A stretch of DNA of 64,000 bases from DAOTXN01 sp034435435 (lineage in GTDB: Bacteria > Chloroflexota > Anaerolineae > S140-20): contig DAOTXN010000108.1 in the NCBI GenBank assembly GCA_034435435.1, forward strand, positions 1 to 64,000. The letters are read 5' to 3'. Both the position numbers and the translations under genes were made by a program. The notes under the pieces are model-generated. The model was given only the letters and a program-made list of their open reading frames with translations, ran no database searches and was not told the origin of the DNA. Position 1 is the stretch's first letter, and each line of letters begins with the position of its first letter. Positions 42,578 through 50,620 of this stretch are shown here, piece after piece.

Positions 42578-45382
42578 CTAGAGATAGCCCAGGTCTTGCA
42601 GGCGTTGGACGACGACTTCTTCCATTTCCGGCTCCATCTGCTCAAAAGAGGCGGCGTCCAGGTCGTCCAACCAGCTCTGCATCTGATCGAGCAATGTTTG
42701 CAGGCGCTCAGGCTCGCGCTCGGCCAGGTTTTCCATCTCGCCCGGGTCTTGCGCCAGGTCGTACAGCTCGTGTCGCCCATCGGAGCCCCAGATGAGCTTG
42801 TACTGGGGGTCGCGCAGGCGCAACGCGCGCAATTGCCGGTCCAGCGGCGTGACGTCGAAATGGGGCAGCATGCGTGTGAAACGCCGCAGACTGGGCGCCA
42901 GACGCTCCGAAACAGTAAAGGGTCGCGACTCGGCCCGCACCCGCTCCGGCTGCAAACTGTGGCCCAGCAGATGATTCGAGACGGCGCCGCGTTCCAGCCC
43001 CAACAACTCCAGGACGGTGGGGAACAGGTCCACCGTTTGCACCGGCTCGCTCACCCGTTGGCCGCCGGAAAAATACTCCGGGTGGTACAGGATAAACGGC
43101 ACGTGCAGCTCCCAGTCGTACACCGACCAGCCATGCCCGATGAGGCCATGTTCGGTCAGCTCTTCGCCGTGGTCGGCGGTGACGACCACCAGCGTATTGT
43201 CCAGATGGCCGTTGTCCCGTAGCCAGTCGAGGGTCTGCCCCAGATAGTGATCCAGGAAACGGATCTCGCCATCGTAATAATCCACCATCTGGGCCTGCTC
43301 GGCCGCGCTCACGTCCAGCTCGCCGGCGATGAACTTGTGCGCGTCGGGCGTGACGATGCGCGGCTGCTTGGCTCCCGCGCCGTTGGCGTAGGTAAACTGG
43401 TCATGGTGGAACCAGGGCCAGTGCGGGTCGGCCAGGTGGGCCACGGCAAAGAAGGGTCGGTCGGATTGATAATCTCGTTTGAACCAGCGGCGCAGGTCGC
43501 GCAACGCTTCGTAAGTCATCTTGCCCCGCTTGCCGCTATACAGATACCAGCGCCCCAGGCGCAACAGCTTTTCCAGCTTGGTCGTTTTCTTGAAAAAGCG
43601 GCGCATGGCGCGGATACCTTGCACATAGTTCGTCACGGTATCAAAGCCCCGGGTCGTCCCAAAAATGTCGCTGATCCATTCCACCGTCGCAAACATGGCC
43701 GTTTGGTAGCCCTGCCCGCGCAGCGTCTCGGCTAGGGTGGTGAACTGCGGCTCCAGGTATTGATGTTGAAAGTTCGTACCGTGTTGCGACGGATATAATC
43801 CGGTGAACAGCGACGACATGGATTCGAGCGTCCACGAGGACGGCGAGATGCACTGTTCATACAGCACGCCCTGAGCCGCCAACCGATCCACGTTAGGGCT
43901 GGTCTTGCGCTCGTATCCGTAGCACGAGAGATGGCCGGCCCGGGCCGCATCCATAATAAGCACGATGATATTGGGCCGGTTGCCTCCCACAGGAGCGACC
44001 GCTTGTCTGGTTTTTGGCTTTGTTTCCTCGAACTGAGCCGGGTCAACACCGTCCAGCCCGTTTTCCAATTGACTCAGCATCTCTTGTAACAGAGCCGGGT
44101 TTTTAGACGCCAGATTATCCAGCTCGTCGGGATCGCGCGTCAGATCGTACAGTTCATGCTTGCCGTTAGAGGCCCAGATGAGTTTTTTGCCGTCGCTCCG
44201 GCGCAGCGCTCGCAATTTCCGATCGAACGGCGTCGTGTCAAAGCCGGGACAAACTCGCTTGAAACGGCGCAGGTTGGGCGCCAGATACTCGGTGACGGCG
44301 AAAGGTCGCGGATTGGCTTGCACCAGGTCCGGCTGCAGCGGGCGACCCAACAGATGGTTGGGCACGCTCTTGCGATCCAGCCCCAGCATCTCCAACACCG
44401 TTGGGAACAGGTCGGTGGTCTGCACCATCTGGCTAACCCGCTGTCCACCGGCAAAGTGCTTGGGGTGATAGAGAATCAGTGGCACGTGGAGCAGGCTCTC
44501 ATACATGGACATGCCATGCCCCATCAAGCCGTGATCGGTGAGATGCTCGCCGTGATCAGAGACGATGACGATCAACGTGTTCTCCAGGTGACCATCGGCC
44601 TCCAGCTCATCGAGCAGTCGGCCGATGTAGCCATCGAGAAAGCTGATCTCGCCATCGTAATAGTCCACCATCATCTGCCGGGCGTCTGCGTCCAACTCGA
44701 GCTGCCCGGCGACGAACTTGTGACCGTCGGGCGCAAAGACGCGCGGGGCCTTGCGCTTGTCGCTGACCCACGAATGCTGGGGATGGTACACCAGCGGCCA
44801 GTGCGGATCGCCAAAGTGCGCGAGAGCGAAGAAAGGCCGGTCGGACTGACGCTCCTTTTTGAACCAACGTCGTATGTCCCGCGCCATGTCGTAGGTCCGC
44901 ATGCCCCGGCTGGCGCCCAAAAAACGCATTTTGACGTTGCGCACCACCTTGTCTAGCTTGGGGACCTTTTTTATCCACAGATCCATGCGGCTCACGCCAT
45001 CGCCATAGTTGTTGACCTTGTCGAACCCGCGATGAAAGCCATAAGTCTCGCTGACCCAGATCATCCCCGAAAAGAGAGCCGTCTGGTAGCCCTGGCTGCT
45101 GAGCACCTGGGTCAACGTGTTAAACTCGGGTTCCAGGTACTGATGTTGGAACGTCGTGCCGTGCTGCGAGACGTGTAGCCCGGTGAACATGGAAGCCATG
45201 GATGCCAGCGTCCACGTGCCGGCCGTGATGCATTGCTCATATACCACGCCTTTGGCGGCGATTTTGTCAATGTTGGGGGTCGTCTGGCGCTCGTATCCGT
45301 AGCAAGAGAGATGCTTTGCCCGGGTGGCATCCATCACGAGGATCAAGATATTGGGTTGCTGAGTGTGCTGAACAGGTGTCAT
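42578..45382 (-). CDS. Double sulfatase/phosphotransferase-like protein (internal duplication)
   Basis: A 934-residue cytosolic-looking protein made of two homologous alkaline-phosphatase-superfamily domains (about 1-465 and 470-934). Each has the metal-binding start (ILVMDATRAKHLSCYGYERQ / IVLIMDAARAGHLSCYGYER), an HGTxFQHQYLEP block and a DHGEHLTDHG or DHGEELTEHG metal motif. The formylglycine site CxPSR is replaced by TLASM and TLESM, so the nucleophile would be Thr (T58 in the first half), as in phosphoglycerol-transferase-like relatives. It may therefore be a phospho-transferase or phosphatase, not a sulfatase. The ATG at 45382 is chosen over a TTG. No signal peptide is seen. Confidence 0.82.
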   Translation of the reverse strand: MTPVQHTQQPNILILVMDATRAKHLSCYGYERQTTPNIDKIAAKGVVYEQCITAGTWTLASMASMFTGLHVSQHGTTFQHQYLEPEFNTLTQVLSSQGYQTALFSGMIWVSETYGFHRGFDKVNNYGDGVSRMDLWIKKVPKLDKVVRNVKMRFLGASRGMRTYDMARDIRRWFKKERQSDRPFFALAHFGDPHWPLVYHPQHSWVSDKRKAPRVFAPDGHKFVAGQLELDADARQMMVDYYDGEISFLDGYIGRLLDELEADGHLENTLIVIVSDHGEHLTDHGLMGHGMSMYESLLHVPLILYHPKHFAGGQRVSQMVQTTDLFPTVLEMLGLDRKSVPNHLLGRPLQPDLVQANPRPFAVTEYLAPNLRRFKRVCPGFDTTPFDRKLRALRRSDGKKLIWASNGKHELYDLTRDPDELDNLASKNPALLQEMLSQLENGLDGVDPAQFEETKPKTRQAVAPVGGNRPNIIVLIMDAARAGHLSCYGYERKTSPNVDRLAAQGVLYEQCISPSSWTLESMSSLFTGLYPSQHGTNFQHQYLEPQFTTLAETLRGQGYQTAMFATVEWISDIFGTTRGFDTVTNYVQGIRAMRRFFKKTTKLEKLLRLGRWYLYSGKRGKMTYEALRDLRRWFKRDYQSDRPFFAVAHLADPHWPWFHHDQFTYANGAGAKQPRIVTPDAHKFIAGELDVSAAEQAQMVDYYDGEIRFLDHYLGQTLDWLRDNGHLDNTLVVVTADHGEELTEHGLIGHGWSVYDWELHVPFILYHPEYFSGGQRVSEPVQTVDLFPTVLELLGLERGAVSNHLLGHSLQPERVRAESRPFTVSERLAPSLRRFTRMLPHFDVTPLDRQLRALRLRDPQYKLIWGSDGRHELYDLAQDPGEMENLAEREPERLQTLLDQMQSWLDDLDAASFEQMEPEMEEVVVQRLQDLGYL

Positions 45383-45404
45383 AAGATAAACTCCCAAGTC
45401 CTTA

Positions 45405-46103
45405 TTAGCGCGCGCCGCCCTGGGCGATCACGTCCAGCGAGGTCGGCCCGCAGTTGAAAAGCAAATCTATGGCCGCCAGGTAGGGTATGAACTCGCCGTT
45501 CGCCCCGGCTTGCGGATAGACCGGATGCTCAAAATCGTTATACGCGACGCGCAAATCACGCGCCTGAAACAGGCTGTCGTCCAGATAATCGCGCCCCATC
45601 GGTCCCGACAGATACTCGTCGCCGCCGACGGCCAGCGTCAGGTCGGCCAGCAGTTGGCTGCTGTGGCCCTCCACGCCCAGCTCGGAGGCGCGGTACATGG
45701 GCCGCTCCAGACCCAGCCAGCGAGCCGTCAGTCTGGCCAGCGTGATGTTCAGCTCGGCCAGCATGCGCCACTCGGTCTCATAGATGGCCGCCAGCTCGCC
45801 GGCGTACTGCTCAAAGTGGGGCGCGCGCCGGTATTGGTGATAAATAGATTTCCAGTGGCTCTGTCGCCACTCCTGAGTCTGGTTGATCTCTACGTCCTGG
45901 ACTTTCTGATCGTAGCGCCCCTTGGTGAGCACCGGCACCGAGAGCCACATGGGACCGTTGGGGCCGAGGATGCGGTTGCGCCGCACAAAGTCACGCTTGG
46001 CGATCTGGACGTTGTCCAAAAAAATCCAGGCGTCGGCGTTCATCATCTTGTTATAAAAACCCAGGTAGCCCAGGTGTTCCGGTTGATGGATGGCCACTCG
46101 CAT
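45405..46103 (-). CDS. WbqC-family protein
   Basis: A 232-residue protein. MRVAIHQPEHLGYLGFYNKM, DNVQIAKRDFVRRNRI and NGPMWLSVPVL match WbqC/DUF-type proteins found in O-antigen and other surface-glycan clusters, where they are associated with amide or other acyl decorations; the biochemical role is not settled. The ATG at 46103 directly begins the conserved IHQPEHLG block; a longer frame begins in a palindrome. It lies between the acyltransferase and sulfatase-like genes. Confidence 0.8.
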   Translation of the reverse strand: MRVAIHQPEHLGYLGFYNKMMNADAWIFLDNVQIAKRDFVRRNRILGPNGPMWLSVPVLTKGRYDQKVQDVEINQTQEWRQSHWKSIYHQYRRAPHFEQYAGELAAIYETEWRMLAELNITLARLTARWLGLERPMYRASELGVEGHSSQLLADLTLAVGGDEYLSGPMGRDYLDDSLFQARDLRVAYNDFEHPVYPQAGANGEFIPYLAAIDLLFNCGPTSLDVIAQGGAR

Positions 46104-46118
46104 TTTGAAATCCTCAAG

Positions 46119-46140
46119 TAGGGCGGGTTTCTTACCCGCC
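46119..46140. repeat. GTAGGGC-family hairpin
   Basis: GTAGGGCGGGT followed by ACCCGCC (arms GGCGGGT/ACCCGCC, 46122-46128 and 46134-46140), just upstream of the WbqC gene. Confidence 0.55.
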
Positions 46141-46143
46141 TCT

Positions 46144-47163
46144 TTATTTACCACCAAGACTCAAAGACACAAAGGTGGGTGAAAAAGAACTGGGTGTCGT
46201 CATGTCTTGGTGGTTCTCTTTTTTCATCAAATCCAACAGCGCTGCGTGACGCCAGTGCGCCCACAGCGTCGGATAGCGCAGCAGGTACGATTCAAAGCGC
46301 TCCACGTATGCCGCCAGGTCGGCCGCCAGACCCTGCGCCGAGTTGTCGCCGCTGAGCGCCAACGGCGGCTCGATCACCATGGTATAGCCCCCCGGTCGGG
46401 GGACGACGAACGTGGGCACGACCGGCGATTGGAGCCAGCGCGCCATGCGGAACGGGCCGGTCATCAGCGGCAGCGTGCGCCCTAACAGCTTTACAGGCAA
46501 CACCTGCGGGGCGGGCATATCCAGCATCTCTTCTTCCAGCGTGTCGCCGGTGATCATGAGAATCTGATTTTTCTGTAAACACTCGAGCATGGCCCGCTGC
46601 GGCGTGCCATTCGGATCGATCACGTCAAAGTTACGCCGTGAGCGGCGGCGGATGGGATGCACGACGTGCTGATAGACCCAACTGTCGTCCGGCTCGATTT
46701 CCTCGCCCAGCACGGCCACAACTCCATAACCCAACAGCTTCAACAGACTCAGCTCGATGTAACCGTGCAGGTTCGAGTGCCACCGCAGCAGCACCACGCC
46801 CCGACCCTGGCCTAGCGCCTGTTCGAGGTGCTCTTGACCCTCGATGTGCAGAATCTGCTGCACTTCTGCCAGGCCCAGGCCCGGCAGCAGGTCGTTGAGC
46901 AGCTTGCTATAGGCCACGGTCTGGAATAGCGCCCGCGCCGTCGCCTCGACCTGCCCCGCGCCCAGTTGCGCGCCGAGCACTGCTTGCAAGTTGCGCCGGG
47001 TCAGCGCCGCGTCCGAACGGTCCAGCCGGTACCACAGCGCCCCCAGACCGTTGCCGAATGACCCCAGCCGGCGATGGCGCAGCCCCTTGGGCAGGGCCCG
47101 CAGGCTCAGCGTAGCGGCGGCAAAGCTCAGAAATGGTAGGTCGCGTTTGGTGATAAAAGCCAT
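46144..47163 (-). CDS. LPLAT-superfamily acyltransferase (LpxL/HtrB-like) 1
   Basis: A 339-residue protein of the lysophospholipid/lipid A acyltransferase group, enzymes that often use acyl-ACP donors. LLRWHSNLHGYIELSLLKLL near residue 125 stands where HX4D/E is usual, but the +5 position is Gly (HSNLHG), as in its paralogue at 48016 (HYGTHG). A divergent active site is therefore likely. MITGDTLEEEMLDMPAPQVL and LPLMTGPFRMARWLQSPVVP fit the later LpxL motifs. The start is the ATG at 47163. The last about 25 residues (TTPSSFSPTFVSLSLGGK) come from a repeat-like intergenic sequence. Confidence 0.75.
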   Translation of the reverse strand: MAFITKRDLPFLSFAAATLSLRALPKGLRHRRLGSFGNGLGALWYRLDRSDAALTRRNLQAVLGAQLGAGQVEATARALFQTVAYSKLLNDLLPGLGLAEVQQILHIEGQEHLEQALGQGRGVVLLRWHSNLHGYIELSLLKLLGYGVVAVLGEEIEPDDSWVYQHVVHPIRRRSRRNFDVIDPNGTPQRAMLECLQKNQILMITGDTLEEEMLDMPAPQVLPVKLLGRTLPLMTGPFRMARWLQSPVVPTFVVPRPGGYTMVIEPPLALSGDNSAQGLAADLAAYVERFESYLLRYPTLWAHWRHAALLDLMKKENHQDMTTPSSFSPTFVSLSLGGK

Positions 47164-47164
47164 C

Positions 47165-48019
47165 TCAGTGCTCCTGTTCCCCACCCGCCCATTGAAGCGT
47201 CTCTAACACGTCACACACCGGCCCAAAGCGAAATTCTTGCAAGAGTCGCGCCAGCCGTCCTGGAATGAAACGCCGATTCAATCCTTGAGTCAGCCGCGTG
47301 CGGGCCGGCACTTTCCACTCGATCTCGTCCAGTTCTTGGGCATCGATCTCATAGGGGTGCAAGTAAACCACCGCCGGCCGGCCCTCTGCGGCGATACGCC
47401 GGATGGCCCAGCGCGTCACGGCATAGGGCAACAGCCGCAGGTAGCCGCCGCCGGCCACCGGCCAGCGCCGCCCGGCCCAGTTCAGCGTGGTCAGCGGCAG
47501 CTCGATCAGCCCGTTGTCCAGCCGATAACTGCCCTGCGGCGCGTCGCCGATGCCATAGCGCGACGTGTGCACCGGAAAGATGCTCGAATCGTAACGCAGC
47601 CCGTGCTCGGCGATAATGTCCAGCGCCCACAGCGAGTCGGCGCGGATGGAAAAATCGGGCGCGCGATAGCCCCGCACCTGTTGCCCGCTGATCTCTTCCA
47701 GCAAGCGCACCGAGCGCGTCAGCTCGTCGGCAAAAGCCGCCGGGCCGATGCCGAACACCGGCTGGTGCGAATAACCGTGGCTGCCGATCTCGTGCCCCTC
47801 GGCGGCGATCTCGGCCACCACCTCTGGGAAACGCTCGGCCATGCGCCCCAGGACGAAAAACGTCCCCTTGACCTGGTACTGGCGCAGGATTTCCAACAAC
47901 CGGCGGGTGTTGCGCACGGCCCGCTCGGTGATGGGCAGCCCATAGTCCAGGGAAGACTGCGGCCAGTCTTCCACGTCTACGGTCAGCGCGTGCAGGCGTC
48001 CGTTCTCGCGCGCGGTCAT
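47165..48019 (-). CDS. Polysaccharide deacetylase, exosortase/PEP-CTERM locus type
   Basis: A 284-residue NodB-fold enzyme. It opens MTARENGRLHALTVDVEDWP (catalytic Asp pair), then VKGTFFVLGRMAERFPEVVA, HEIGSHGYSHQPVF (metal His), GYRAPDFSIRADSLWALDII, DSSIFPVHTSRYGIGDAPQG and VVYLHPYEIDAQEL. This is the subfamily usually encoded with exosortase-associated exopolysaccharide genes. No exosortase gene is in the window. It should N-deacetylate a glycan amino sugar, exposing an amine. The ATG at 48019 overlaps the stop of the upstream acyltransferase (ATGA). Confidence 0.9.
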   Translation of the reverse strand: MTARENGRLHALTVDVEDWPQSSLDYGLPITERAVRNTRRLLEILRQYQVKGTFFVLGRMAERFPEVVAEIAAEGHEIGSHGYSHQPVFGIGPAAFADELTRSVRLLEEISGQQVRGYRAPDFSIRADSLWALDIIAEHGLRYDSSIFPVHTSRYGIGDAPQGSYRLDNGLIELPLTTLNWAGRRWPVAGGGYLRLLPYAVTRWAIRRIAAEGRPAVVYLHPYEIDAQELDEIEWKVPARTRLTQGLNRRFIPGRLARLLQEFRFGPVCDVLETLQWAGGEQEH

Positions 48020-49005
48020 TCTGGCGTCTCCTGTGCATCGGCGCGAATCCACTGGGGCAGGTTGTCGTGGCGCGTAAAGGCCCATTGATCGGGCGCGGCC
48101 AGGATGCGCGGTTCCAACCGGTCCAGATAGGCCCGCAAGTCGGCGATGGCGTCCTCGTAGCTGTTGCCGGGGCGCAGCGCCAGCGGCGCTTCGATCTCGA
48201 CGATCACACGCGAGCCGTCGCGGAAACCAAAACATGGCAGCACGGGCGAACGGAACACTTTGGGCAGGCGCACCGGCCCAGAGCGCAGCGGCGCTGCGCC
48301 CCACAAAAAGGGCACCGATACCACGTGCTGCTCGTGAGCGATCTGTTCTTCGGTCAGGTGCATGTCGCCCTGGATCCACAGCACCTCGTTATCGCGCAGC
48401 ACGCGGGCGATTTTGGGGTCAGGCACCAGGCCCCGGCTGATAAAGGGCAGCGCCGTGCGCGGGTACTCGCGCACCGGATGCACCAGCTTGCGATAGATCC
48501 AACTGCCCTCCGGCTCGTCCTGCCCGACCGGCGTGGCTTCGTGTCCGGCCACCGCCGTGACGGGCAGGCCGTGCGCCCGCAGGACCGCCATGATCATGTA
48601 ACCGTGCGTGCCATAGTGGGCGCTGAGCAAGACCGCGCCGCGGCCCTGGGCCAGCGCCGCCTGCAGGTGTTCCACGCCGCGCAGCTCGCTCACGGCGCGA
48701 ATCTGCTCCGGGCTGAGGCGGGGCAGGATGTCGGGCACCAGGAAGGCCCACACGTGCGCCTCGTGGTGGGCCATGCTGATCTGGGCCAGCTCGGCCTCCG
48801 ATCGGTGGCCGTTCAGCATCAGTCGCAGGTTGTGCAGCGTCTGCTCGCGCTCGCGGCGCGACAGGGTCAGCCATATTCGGGCGCACAGCCGCGACAGGCC
48901 CAAAGCGTGTTTATAGCGAAAGGTTGGCGGGAACAGACGCCACACCTGGGTGACGCCCCAGTAGGCCAGAAACCCAATATCGCGCCGCTCGATTAACCGT
49001 GCCAT
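48016..49005 (-). CDS. LPLAT-superfamily acyltransferase (LpxL/HtrB-like) 2
   Basis: A 329-residue paralogue of the protein at 46144. Shared blocks: QGRGAVLLSAHYGTHGYMIM, EGSWIYRKLVHPVREYPRTA and VLWIQGDMHLTEEQIAHEQH. The active-site HX4D/E has Gly at the acidic position (HYGTHG), as in the other copy, so the pair forms its own subfamily. Located directly downstream of the carrier-protein gene, it is the best candidate for a transferase using the carrier-bound acyl group. AAGGAT precedes the ATG. It overlaps the deacetylase by 4 bases. Confidence 0.75.
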   Translation of the reverse strand: MARLIERRDIGFLAYWGVTQVWRLFPPTFRYKHALGLSRLCARIWLTLSRREREQTLHNLRLMLNGHRSEAELAQISMAHHEAHVWAFLVPDILPRLSPEQIRAVSELRGVEHLQAALAQGRGAVLLSAHYGTHGYMIMAVLRAHGLPVTAVAGHEATPVGQDEPEGSWIYRKLVHPVREYPRTALPFISRGLVPDPKIARVLRDNEVLWIQGDMHLTEEQIAHEQHVVSVPFLWGAAPLRSGPVRLPKVFRSPVLPCFGFRDGSRVIVEIEAPLALRPGNSYEDAIADLRAYLDRLEPRILAAPDQWAFTRHDNLPQWIRADAQETPE

Positions 49006-49119
49006 GTCTTGTATCCTTGTCTGGTGGCGATAACATTCTCACCACAGAGCACGCGGAGATCGCCGAGATAAACCCGGACCAAATCCGTGCGCCCCCTGAG
49101 TCCTCTGGCGGTAAAGCGC

Positions 49120-49377
49120 CTAGGCCGGGGTGGCGGCCTGTTTGTTCTCGACAAACGATCGAATCATATCGACGGTTCTAAAGTTGTCGGGCAACACTTC
49201 GCCGTCGGCCACGTGCACGCCAAAACGCTCCTCGATAAAGAGGATCAGCCGCAGCACGGCCACCGAATCCAGCATGCCGCTGCCGATGAGATCGGCGCTG
49301 GAATCCAGATTGGCCCCATCGCTGCCGAACATCAACTCGTTACGAATAAAGTCTTTGATCACGCTTTCGATATTCAC
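49120..49377 (-). CDS. Discrete acyl/peptidyl carrier protein (PltL-like context)
   Basis: An 85-residue carrier protein. The phosphopantetheine site is S38 in IGSGMLDSVAVLRLILFIEE (DSV instead of the usual DSL). Surrounding helices are typical (IESVIKDFIRNEL, VHVADGEVLPDNFRTVDMIR). I choose the GTG at 49377 because AAGGAG sits 8 bases before it; the upstream ATG would make the ribosome site coding. It lies between a sulfotransferase and an acyltransferase gene, in the strand block of the prolyl-AMP ligase and halogenases, so it is the probable carrier for the activated proline. Confidence 0.88.
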   Translation of the reverse strand: MNIESVIKDFIRNELMFGSDGANLDSSADLIGSGMLDSVAVLRLILFIEERFGVHVADGEVLPDNFRTVDMIRSFVENKQAATPA

Positions 49378-49431
49378 CTTGTTTCTCCTTTTTGTTATGC
49401 TCATTCTTTAACGCGCCCCTTATTGATTAGG

Positions 49432-49508
49432 ACACAGATTTTCACAGATTGGCGCAGATTTTTCCGATTTCCGACTAGATCAGTGAAAATCTGTGTTCAT
49501 CTGTGTCC
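49432..49508. repeat. ACACAGATTTTCAC inverted repeat
   Basis: ACACAGATTTTCAC (49432-49445) and GTGAAAATCTGTGT (49483-49496) are perfect 14-base arms, with further ATCTGTGTCC at the right. It lies between the carrier-protein and sulfotransferase genes and may terminate or process the transcript. Confidence 0.55.
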
Positions 49509-49515
49509 CAACTTT

Positions 49516-50463
49516 TTACGGGCGCGCGTTCCGCCACACGTTGTAACCATACTTGTGCGCCAGCGGCCACGCCAGCGGCGCGGCCAGGCGCGCAGTCTTG
49601 GGAAGCGCCTGCTTCCATTCCTCGTCTAGCTTGAGCTGCACCGGCCCGCGCCGGCGCATGCGGTTGCCCCGCAGACCGTGTCCCGGCTCGAACGGGAGCT
49701 GGTTGACCACCGCGTCGATCACCGGCGCCATGTCCACGTCTAAAAAGCGGCCCAGTTTTTCCAGCTCTTGCGCCGGCTGGCACACCAGGTCTTCGTAGCG
49801 CATCGGCAACACGGGCAAGCCCCGGTTGGCGACCTGCGCCAGATGGACCGACGTGTTGGCCATGCCCCAGCCGACCAGGGCCTTGTAGGCGTCGGCGCGA
49901 CCAGACTTGGTTTGCCCGGCTTCCAGCAGTTTGTTGCGACCGCGCAGCGCCGACCACATCGTAGCGCGAGGGTCGCGCACCAGGTGCACCACCCGCACGT
50001 CAAACCCGCCTAGCTTTTTCAAGGCCGAGATGCGCCGCGCGGCGGGCCGCGAGTTTTTGGACGAATCGACGACGATGGGCTTGCCGCTTTCCTGGCTGAT
50101 GGCCGTCATCGCGGCCTGCCACAACTGCACGTAGGCATCGTATTCCCCGCCGCCGTTGCTCCAGGCGGCCGGGCGCAGGCTAGAGGCCTCCACCGGGCGG
50201 GTGATGCGTTCGGCCTCGGCGGGCGTCAGATTGGGCAACTCTGCCCCCAGCCGCGCCATCACCCGCGTCCAAAAGTCACACCGATCCACGCCCTCTCCGC
50301 AGGAGCACGGGTCGCCGGCCTGCCACTCCAGGAACAGACTGGACAGCTCGCCCACGCCGACCATCAGCGGATGGTGGTTCAGGAACACGTCCAGCAGCGT
50401 CGAGCCGCTGCGCCCGTACCCGGCGATGTATACGATTTTCGGCAAAGACCCTTCTTGGAGCAT
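49516..50463 (-). CDS. PAPS-dependent sulfotransferase
   Basis: A 315-residue sulfotransferase fold. The 5'-phosphosulfate loop is YIAGYGRSGSTLLDVFLNHH (residues 11-30) and the 3'-phosphate site is VVHLVRDPRATMWSALRGRN (about 165-185). Both are typical of soluble sulfotransferases that modify small molecules or glycans. AGAGG precedes the ATG. It lies between the halogenase genes and the carrier-protein gene, so it may sulfate the acylated product or the glycan. Acceptor not predictable. Confidence 0.85.
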   Translation of the reverse strand: MLQEGSLPKIVYIAGYGRSGSTLLDVFLNHHPLMVGVGELSSLFLEWQAGDPCSCGEGVDRCDFWTRVMARLGAELPNLTPAEAERITRPVEASSLRPAAWSNGGGEYDAYVQLWQAAMTAISQESGKPIVVDSSKNSRPAARRISALKKLGGFDVRVVHLVRDPRATMWSALRGRNKLLEAGQTKSGRADAYKALVGWGMANTSVHLAQVANRGLPVLPMRYEDLVCQPAQELEKLGRFLDVDMAPVIDAVVNQLPFEPGHGLRGNRMRRRGPVQLKLDEEWKQALPKTARLAAPLAWPLAHKYGYNVWRNARP

Positions 50464-50480
50464 GTATTCCTCTTTAATCG

Positions 50481-50620
50481 CTAGGAGCTTGTCGGAGAGA
50501 GAACTTGTGTAGGGCGGCTTTCTATAGCCGCCACTTGTGTAGGGCGGCTTTCTATAGCCGCCACCTGTGTCGGCAGGTATGGAAACCTGCCCTACCAGAG
50601 GTTCTCCGACGGGCTGCTAG
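50481..50620. repeat. MITE-like element copy 3, with nested tandem palindromes
   Basis: It runs from CTAGGAGCTTGTCGGAGAG to TTCTCCGACGGGCTGCTAG, about 140 bases. The ends match copies 1 and 2, but the interior differs. It holds two tandem copies of a 30-base unit containing GTAGGGCGGCTTTCTATAGC, then a GGCAGGTATGGAAACCTGCC hairpin, i.e. GTAGGGC-family palindromes. The TAG stop of the halogenase gene at 50617 lies within the right terminal CTAG. Confidence 0.7.

Noticed and set aside
42578..45382. Ordinary formylglycine sulfatase
   Set aside because: CxPSR is missing in both domains.
48020..48379. Long N-terminal extension of the polysaccharide deacetylase
   Set aside because: It lies inside the acyltransferase gene in another frame and has shadow-like composition; the ATGA start at 48019 begins the conserved fold.
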